This document shows, one piece after another, positions 57,436 through 64,000 of a stretch of 64,000 nucleotides of DNA. The stretch covers positions 546,531 through 610,530 of the forward strand of contig DF239017.1 in assembly GCA_000507305.1 (NCBI GenBank). Direction: 5' to 3'. The notes under the pieces are model-generated. The model saw only the letters and a program-made list of their open reading frames with translations, did no database searches and was not told the DNA's origin. This DNA is from Breviolum minutum Mf 1.05b.01 (lineage: Eukaryota; Sar; Dinophyceae; Suessiales; Symbiodiniaceae). A program made the translations under genes and the position numbers. The stretch's first letter is position 1. Each line of letters begins with the position of its first letter.

Positions 57436-60000
57436 TCACACCTCGTTCTCGTCGTCTTTACTTTCTGTGGGTTGGTTGCTGTTGGCAACGTAGATCCTGT
57501 GCCTGGCGCAAGATTTTGCCAAAGCTCTCTCTCCCTCTGTCAAAGGAAAGTCCGAAGCCAAATGTTGGAGCTTCTGCATGGCACGGTGTACCAACATAGA
57601 AGCCACAAGAGTATGGTAAATGGTAAATTGATCGCCCACCATACTAGCAAGCTACTCCCCAAACATTTGCTCATCTTGCCTTTTGCAACAAGGCAAGAAA
57701 TCTAAACAACTGACGGGAAGTTGCTGGTTTCTGTGATCGGAAGTATGTACCAAATTTAGTCAATAGAAGGGCCCAAGACATTGTCTACCTGGCATATGAG
57801 TGCGCCTCTCTGATGTTTGAAGCCATACCTCAGCTGCACTCGAACGTTCATACCATCCAAAATATCCAATGTCATAATAATGCAATATTATTTGATACAT
57901 GAGTTCTTTCCAACCATGACCTTCGAATCCACCTGGAATCCCAATAATTATATCCCCGCCAAAGCCTTAGGCTTGACGCAGTCCATGTCACGCCTCACAG
58001 CTTCCAGTGTCGTCGGTTGAAGGGGGGAAGCCATCAGGAACCCTGCCTGCGATATCCAATGACATCGCGTCAGAACGCGCCGAACCCACCGCCCAGGGTC
58101 ACCTGATGCTTTTTTCAATGATGTATTCGAGTAATCTCATGCTTTTTTGTCCCTGCTTGCATGAGGTTCCTTGTTGATTTTCTTTGACTGCCGCAAACGA
58201 CTATATATCCAACAATTCTGAATAATTTGCTTTAGCAAATATATAAGTGTCTTGCTTCATGATGAGAATGTCATACACATAATAGTCTTGAATAGTCTCA
58301 TGGTCTGCACGCAGAGTGCAGCTAGATAACTACATCGAAGACTGCCCGTGTCCAACTGCTCTTACTTTCAATATGAGAGCAAAATGTGCAAACGCTTTCG
58401 GCGACCATTGCAATCTCTGCGCAAGCCCCCCCATATTCATGTTTGATCTTCAGTCTCTCAGCAACTTGCTACACAACCCTGGTTCGTCCCAACATCAGAA
58501 AGTCCAGAATGACTACTTGCCAGCCTCTCCCATCCCTTTCCAGACATTGACAGAGATCACTAATAGAATACCCCAAATATATGAGTGTAAATATATATAT
58601 ATATATATCTTTAACGAAAAACTCCATGATATTCCAGCAGCTCTTGCGCTGCTAAAGCCCATCAAATGCTATGTAAATGCAGCGCATCATTTGTTGACAT
58701 TTGTTGACGTCGTGACGAAGTGCGAGCAAAGGAAGGCGAGCCATGCCCAAGTCCTTTGGACTTGGTTCGTTGCAGCTGGCTTGCCTTCACAATACGCGCA
58801 GCTCTCCACGTGCCTCAGGTTACATCCTGATCCGGTACAATGAGATTGGGTCTGGGTATGAAACTAGACTTGGAGAATTGGTGACAAACCTAAAAATCAA
58901 AGGCCATGCGACAAATTTGCAAAGTTCAAGTTGCAGTGATTTGAGAGCTTAGTGATTGATGCAATGAACGGTTTCCAGTGCGCATCCAACCTGACACTGG
59001 GTGCAGTCTTGCATAAACATCTGGATCTTACCAACACCTTGGCGGAATCACAGATACACAAATCACGCACGGATATAGCCGGTTGATCTCTGTTAATGCA
59101 TCGGCTGAGTTGATTTGAGCCGTAGACTCATCAAGTTCCAGTTGGAAGTGTTGCGCAGATACTTGCTGCGCGTCCTGCAATTCCTTCTGCAAGTCCTGCA
59201 AAGGAGACCCTGTCCAATTTTCTGAAGAGACGTCCGTTCAGAAAGACGATACATGCAGATACAGAGATCCAAAGGTTCTGAAAATAGAAGTCCATTGATA
59301 TGTGTAGTCTGTATGCTTGTCTGAATATATCAAATGACAGAAGGCCAATTAAAATATGTATATATAATCATCCATACTAAATGCATCTAGATACAGTATA
59401 TGATATCTGAATGTTGTGTCATTATATATCGACATCATGCGAAGGACACCTCTGGGCTTCAAGTGCGAGGCTGTCTGCAATTGACAAGTCCGATTTTATG
59501 TGATTTTTCGGCTTTGAGAGGTTCAAATTCCAACTGGAAAAAGCATCCAAAGGCAAGCACCATATAAATTGATTTATGCCTTCTGCACTGCGATTTCGCT
59601 GTGGGCGTTGGGAAAGTCCTGAGGTCCCTCTTCGTTTGAACCAAGCAAAGAAATCTTCTCGGTCTCAGGCCTACCACATCCAAAACGATCGAAAGCACAG
59701 ATTTGTGACAAAAGCTCAGTCAGTCTTGGGCTGCACGCCTTCCAGGCACATCAATCATGCTGTCCAGCCAGGTTGTTGCAGCAGCTGCAGCGACCTTCAT
59801 GAGTTCAAAGAGTTGAATGGAGCTGTACAAAATTGTCACCAGTGGATACCACTAGTCATCTACGAATGTAAAGCTAGGGAACCACACAGCTGCAGTTGCC
59901 ACTTGTGCAGCTGCTTCTAATGCAGCAGCCTCAGCATGAAGTCAATCCTCCAAAGACATGTGGAAGAGTGGCCCAAAAATGTCGTAAATGCAAGCTAGAA
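57436..60000 (-). CDS. third coiled-coil protein gene region, multi-exon
   Basis: Minus-strand exons: about 59890-59940 (AEAAALEAAAQVATAAV), 59725-59840 (IQLFELMKVAAAAATTWLDS), 59450-59545 (SKPKNHIKSDLSIADSLALE), 59060-59210 (LQKELQDAQQVSAQHFQLEL then DESTAQINSADALTEINRL) and 57642-57436 (MQKLQHLASDFPLTEGERAL, ending SKDDENEV and stop). Heptad character is strong in the 59.1-kb exon. The exon at 57642 starts with ATG, so it could also be a separate 68-residue gene. Between 57.7 and 59.0 kb I see only weak frames on either strand. Confidence 0.5.
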
Positions 60001-60419
60001 GAATGGAAACTGAAAATCCAAGTCATTGAATGATGTACAACTGGCAATCCATTCTTCTAGGGTTAACTATGGCACTATAAGCTTTTGGCTGTGGACAAAC
60101 CTTGTCCTCTGCAAGAATCTAGGCCTTGGAAGAGAGTCCAACTTTGAAAGGACTGCAATGGTCACTGGCACTACAAGACTAAAAGATATGCTCAAGATTG
60201 CTCAAGTTTTTATGGTACAGCTTGTATGTCTCCACCACTCCACTTGCTGCATGTCTGGACCACAGAAGCAAACTACAGCAGCCGTCTTGTGGGAAAAATG
60301 CTTTTGATTCCTGGACATTGCCCAAATTATAAATAGAGTTTGTGCACGTCATATTCATAGCCTTGCTAAGACCAAGTTGGCCCATTCCTCACCATACTGT
60401 TCTACTGGGCGTGGCTTTG

Positions 60420-60730
60420 CTTGTCATCATCATTGGTGCTGCGATGCCTGCCAAAGCTGCTGCAATGAGCATCTTTGAGATAAGATCTTTGGTAATTTGG
60501 AGGGTGGGATATTGAAATGGCTGCAGGGGCTGATGTAATAGAAGTCTGGGCTATATACTGCGCAGAGTATGGATCTGCTTGACTTTCTGCTGCACGTGCC
60601 TCGAAACAGGAGCGGTATTTCCTCCTGTTGCCAGGGAGTACTCTTCAGGCTCCTGCTCAAAAAAAAACCAGTGGCTTCACTTGTGACTGCCATGAGGCAC
60701 TCACTAGTGCACCATAATGCTCGGAAGTGA
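60420..60730 (-). CDS. small unrecognised protein, probably spliced
   Basis: Two minus-strand segments sit in the gap below the M24 fusion gene. 60656-60555 encodes EPEEYSLATGGNTAPVSRHV and QQKVKQIHTLRSI. 60520-60400 encodes LQITKDLISKMLIAAALAGI and AAPMMM, a possible membrane helix, then a stop. A candidate start (MAVTSEATG) lies at about 60691, just before a run of nine T and the acceptor-like TTGAGCAG. The hydrophobic helix suggests a small membrane or plastid-targeted protein, but this is a guess. Confidence 0.35.
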
Positions 60731-60880
60731 AGGAGATTCCGCATTCAATTCAATTGGATAGATATATAGATGATGGGTCATGAGATGGTCATGAGTCATG
60801 AGACATCATCAGACATCAGGCACTCATTTTTGTTCCTGCCTGACAGCACCGTGATGAAATTGGGACAGCTGTGGCACTTG

Positions 60881-63286
60881 TCACTTTGAACTTGGGCTTG
60901 GAGCACCCGTACGAGCACGTTTGGCATTTTGTTCTGATGCTACTTGGAAAGCCTTGCCAATCTCAAATGAAAGCAGGTCAGTGTGTTCTAAAGGTTTCGC
61001 ATGAGGCAAAGTCAGTTGCAAATCGTAATTCTCAGGGTCAGTTGCGCCCTCAGTATTGATAACAAGAATAGTGCTGCTAGGCCCCAGCGCCAAGATTTGT
61101 CTGAGGGCTTCAGCCTTGTGGCAGCCAGATGTCATGACATATTCTAAGAACCCAGCGGCAGCTCCGCCGCATTCCCCTGCTTCGATACTGTGTTCTTTCA
61201 AGAGCCGCATGCCGTTTCCTGCCAGCTTGTCATCAAGGCTAACAAAGACATCCGCATGTTCGTCTAGGATTGGCCATGCAATGCTGGAAGGCACACCACA
61301 TGCCAGGCCAGCAATCATGGTCTCAAGGTCACCTGTGACCTCTGTGAGCTTTCCTGCCTTGGCAGATGCTAAGCCGCAGGCGGCATTGTTTGGCTCCAGC
61401 ACAACAAACTTTGGCATGTCACGTGCCAATGCAGCAAAATGGCCAATCACTGCAGCTGCCATTGATCCCACGCCCATTTGCAATATTACATGGCTAGGAA
61501 AACTCGGAAGCTCACCACATTGATTTACCTCCAAAGACTCATGTACCATGGCAGTGTAGCCCTGCATGATCCACTCTGGAATCTCAGTGTATCCTGGGGC
61601 AGTTGTGTCTTGCAAAACCACCCACCCTTTGTCGCGTCCAAGCTGGAATGCTTGCTCAACCGTATCATCATAGTTAAGATCTGTTATTTCTGCTTGAGCA
61701 CCAAGATCCAGAAGATGCTGCAAGCGTCTAGGGGCAGATCCTTTTGGCATGAGGACCACTGCCTTTTGACCAAATCTTTTGGCAGCCCAGGCAACACCTC
61801 GGCCATGATTTCCATCAGTTGCAGTCACGAATGTGGTGATGCCAAAGCGCTCTGCATATTTGCTTTGAATCTCTGCCAAAGCTTCATGCTCTTCGATCAT
61901 AGGGAGAGCCAAGCGCTTGCACATGAAGCGCAGCATCGCATATGCTCCTCCCACCACCTTGAAAGCCTGCAATCCCAAACGTTTCGACTCGTCCTTCACA
62001 AAAACATCTCCGAGACCATCAACAAGACGAATTCGTTCCAAAGGTGTCGCTTCCAGATTTAGCACCCGCCGCACTCGAGAGGACTCTTCCGGGCCAAATG
62101 GACGACGTTCTGAAGGTGGAATCAAAGCAATTTTCCTTGGAGCGCATTCTTGGAATAAGGATTTCGCACCTGATGCTGTGACTATGACCGTGTCGCTTAT
62201 GCCCACTCCTCCAAACTCAGGCAACTGAACCCATGGAATCAGGTGCAAAACCATGTTTTCCTCTAGAACTTGTAGGGAACCAGGATCCATTCTGAAATGT
62301 TCCGCCTCACCCCAATCAGTGTAAAATCCAATGCCAATTGAATAGCCAGAACGAAGCGACATTGCCCCTGGAACTTCTTCTAAAACTTGCCGGGCAGCCT
62401 TGTCAACATCTTTGGCAATTGCTCCAGGCTTCAGTAATGCTGAGGCTGTTTCCATGGCTTTGAGGATGGCCGCTTCAACTTTGGCCAAAACGCTTGGGAG
62501 CTTTGTTCCAACAAAACACGTTCGCATCATTGCTGCGTGGTAGCGTTCAAAGCAACCTCCAATCTCCAGGAACAACACCTCCCCTTCACGAAGAGTTGTG
62601 TGCCCAGAACCTGTGTAGTGACCAATGCATCCATTCCGGCCGGCACAAATAAACGGTGGATATGCTGGGTATTCACCTCCTTGATCACACATAGCTTTGT
62701 AAACGTTTCCAGCAATTTGTGACTCCGTCATGTGCACCTTTGAAGCGAGACCAGCCTTGACTCCACTGGTACAAATCTCCGCTGCACGTTTCATAATGGC
62801 AATTTCAGCACGTGATTTGATCAAACGGAGTCTGGGAATGAGGTTCGAACAATCTACAAAGCGGTATGGCAAAGTTGTCTCTAAGAGGTGTCTTTGCTCT
62901 GAAGTCAAGCGCCGCGATTTGAACTCCAGTCCAGCAACTTTGGCATCTGGACTGTTTTGTAGGAGCACACTGCACAGCTTGTGGATCCCACTCTCATAGT
63001 CAGCATAGACTTCAACCTTGTCTTTGAGATTACTTCGGTATGCATTTGTAACTTCCAGCTTTCGGGTCAGGAAGTACATGTTGCCATCTTTTGCTACCAT
63101 AAGCGCCTGAACCTCTGGAGCTCCGACAGTTTGATAGCCTGTCATGTAATAAATGTTCTCAGGCTCGGTGATGATAAGAATATCAAGTTGCTCCTTGACC
63201 ATGGACTGTTGCACCGAAGCCAATCTAACAGAATATTCTTCAGCTGAAAATGGTGGCTGAAGATTCAGCATAGTTGCGTTGGACAT
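60881..63286 (-). CDS. M24 creatinase/ectoine-hydrolase-like domain fused to diaminopropionate ammonia-lyase-like PLP domain, intronless
   Basis: A single-exon frame of 801 residues, ATG at 63286. Residues about 10-390 are M24 (pita-bread) type: ENIYYMTGYQ near 43 and SRAEIAIMKRAAEI near 158. EIGGCFERYHAAMMRTCFVG at 241-260 replaces the DxGxxxxGYxxDxTR metal site, as in the non-peptidase creatinase/DoeA (ectoine hydrolase) branch. Residues about 400-785 are a fold-type II PLP enzyme like diaminopropionate ammonia-lyase (YgeX): LGLQAFKVVGGAYA with candidate PLP Lys443, ATDGNHGRGVAWAAKRFGQ at 489-507 and ILQMGVGSMAAAVIG near 601. DoeA opens the ectoine ring to N-acetyl-diaminobutyrate; the lyase removes ammonia from a diamino acid. 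A two-step route for a diamino-acid osmolyte is therefore plausible but inferred. An acceptor-like CAG lies just before the ATG, so a 5-prime leader exon is likely. Confidence 0.92.
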   Translation of the reverse strand: MSNATMLNLQPPFSAEEYSVRLASVQQSMVKEQLDILIITEPENIYYMTGYQTVGAPEVQALMVAKDGNMYFLTRKLEVTNAYRSNLKDKVEVYADYESGIHKLCSVLLQNSPDAKVAGLEFKSRRLTSEQRHLLETTLPYRFVDCSNLIPRLRLIKSRAEIAIMKRAAEICTSGVKAGLASKVHMTESQIAGNVYKAMCDQGGEYPAYPPFICAGRNGCIGHYTGSGHTTLREGEVLFLEIGGCFERYHAAMMRTCFVGTKLPSVLAKVEAAILKAMETASALLKPGAIAKDVDKAARQVLEEVPGAMSLRSGYSIGIGFYTDWGEAEHFRMDPGSLQVLEENMVLHLIPWVQLPEFGGVGISDTVIVTASGAKSLFQECAPRKIALIPPSERRPFGPEESSRVRRVLNLEATPLERIRLVDGLGDVFVKDESKRLGLQAFKVVGGAYAMLRFMCKRLALPMIEEHEALAEIQSKYAERFGITTFVTATDGNHGRGVAWAAKRFGQKAVVLMPKGSAPRRLQHLLDLGAQAEITDLNYDDTVEQAFQLGRDKGWVVLQDTTAPGYTEIPEWIMQGYTAMVHESLEVNQCGELPSFPSHVILQMGVGSMAAAVIGHFAALARDMPKFVVLEPNNAACGLASAKAGKLTEVTGDLETMIAGLACGVPSSIAWPILDEHADVFVSLDDKLAGNGMRLLKEHSIEAGECGGAAAGFLEYVMTSGCHKAEALRQILALGPSSTILVINTEGATDPENYDLQLTLPHAKPLEHTDLLSFEIGKAFQVASEQNAKRARTGAPSPSSK

Positions 63287-63659
63287 GCTCCTGATACAGG
63301 AAAAAAATCAACTATACTAGGCCTGAGCAAGTCCTGTCGGAAAGTTGCTGAGCTTGAGCTGTGCAGGACATCGCAGCACTGGCATGACGTTTTCCATCCA
63401 CCCTGCACTTTGCAATGAACAAATCTTGATTCTGCGCCACTCAATATGCAGGCCCCCTCCTGGAACATCTTGAACCTTGGCACTTATGACTTACAACTTA
63501 CAACCTACGACAAATGACGAAAGGAATCCAAGCTGTGCAAAAGGCGACAAATTAGACAGGAAACCAGCAACTATGAAACCAAAGAAGGATCCGGCTGTTT
63601 AGCTACAGTTCCCCAAAGGTTGGTGTTTTTCTTTGGCCGCTTGTAGCCTTGTGCCTAAG

Positions 63660-64000
63660 GCTCCCCTTCCAGGCTGAGGGAGTTGCTCTTGATGCGAAGC
63701 TACCTTGGTGCGGAGACACCGGTGTCATCATAACACATGATGGGTGCTATTCTTGTTACTATCATCAAGAGAAGTTAGTGCAGCATTTCATTACATTGAG
63801 CTGCTACCGCCCTTCACTATTAAGCAATTGATTCTGACTCATATGACCATTTACTGTAGTTGTTGCCTCATTGTGACCCCTGATATGCCAACGATCCAGA
63901 AATGCAAAGATGAGAGATTCTGAGTCAATGGCTTGCCCTTCCTTTGGTGGAATCGGAGGTTCAGGCCTTTGTCCACGAAGAAGCGTAGCAACGGCGTTGA
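63660..64000 (-). CDS. partial gene at right edge, unrecognised
   Basis: The minus-strand frame from the window edge encodes NAVATLLRGQRPEPPIPPKE and SLIFAFLDRWHIR, followed by GGTCAC where a donor could lie near 63880. A second short segment near 63700-63745 (CYDDTGVSAPR before GTAGCT) may be the next exon. The protein starts beyond the window; no family recognised. Confidence 0.35.

Noticed and set aside
58316-58843. Plus-strand 175-codon frame
   Set aside because: It spans a TA microsatellite, has no domain or codon pattern, and opposes the direction of every supported gene.

Overview
The window looks like nuclear DNA of a dinoflagellate, probably of the Symbiodiniaceae/Suessiales type. 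Genes are cut into many short exons. Where the reading frame can be followed across junctions, half of the introns begin with GC instead of GT (3 of 6 in each of two genes). Almost every convincing coding stretch lies on the minus strand, so this is a long one-way gene array. There are CCCTAAA-like repeats, long triplet tracts, Ser/Thr-rich and Cys-rich secreted proteins, ankyrin proteins and many coiled-coil exons. I saw no bacterial operon, tRNA, rRNA or CRISPR array.

Layout from left to right, all genes on the minus strand: ankyrin-repeat exons (about 0.9-3.2 kb); a long string of coiled-coil exons (about 4.1-13.3 kb) with an interstitial telomere-like tract in one intron; a complete seven-exon sterol reductase of the DHCR7/ERG24/LBR family (13.4-16.2 kb); copy 1 of a 1.1-kb duplication (16.6-17.7 kb); an unrecognised membrane-protein gene (about 18.6-22.8 kb); a secreted Ser/Thr-rich protein (23.7-27.2 kb); a large secreted protein with a gingipain-like (C25) peptidase core and Cys-rich modules (27.5-33.9 kb); an unrecognised gene (34.3-36.1 kb); copy 2 of the duplication joined to a seven-exon Rab-like small GTPase (36.2-38.7 kb); a second coiled-coil gene region (about 41-46.2 kb); an intronless glycosyltransferase-methyltransferase fusion (47.1-49.6 kb); an unrecognised gene (50.1-51.5 kb); a MITE-like element; a triplet tract broken by an assembly gap (52.1-52.3 kb); an unrecognised gene (52.5-55.6 kb); an intronless amino-acid transporter (55.6-57.1 kb); a third coiled-coil gene (57.4-60.0 kb); a small unrecognised gene; an intronless fusion of an M24 creatinase/ectoine-hydrolase-like domain with a PLP diaminopropionate ammonia-lyase-like domain (60.9-63.3 kb); and a gene cut by the right edge.

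The genes do not form an obvious single pathway. Most notable are the two intronless fusion enzymes, the eukaryotic C25-like peptidase with a CW-binding-2-like segment, and the duplication that carries the 3-prime exons of the Rab-like gene to a second place 19.6 kb away. In that gene the donor copy has a stop codon and the orphan copy stays open. Exon boundaries were read by eye from frame, splice signals and family resemblance. For the sterol reductase and Rab-like genes all phases add up exactly; for the other split genes only approximate spans are given.
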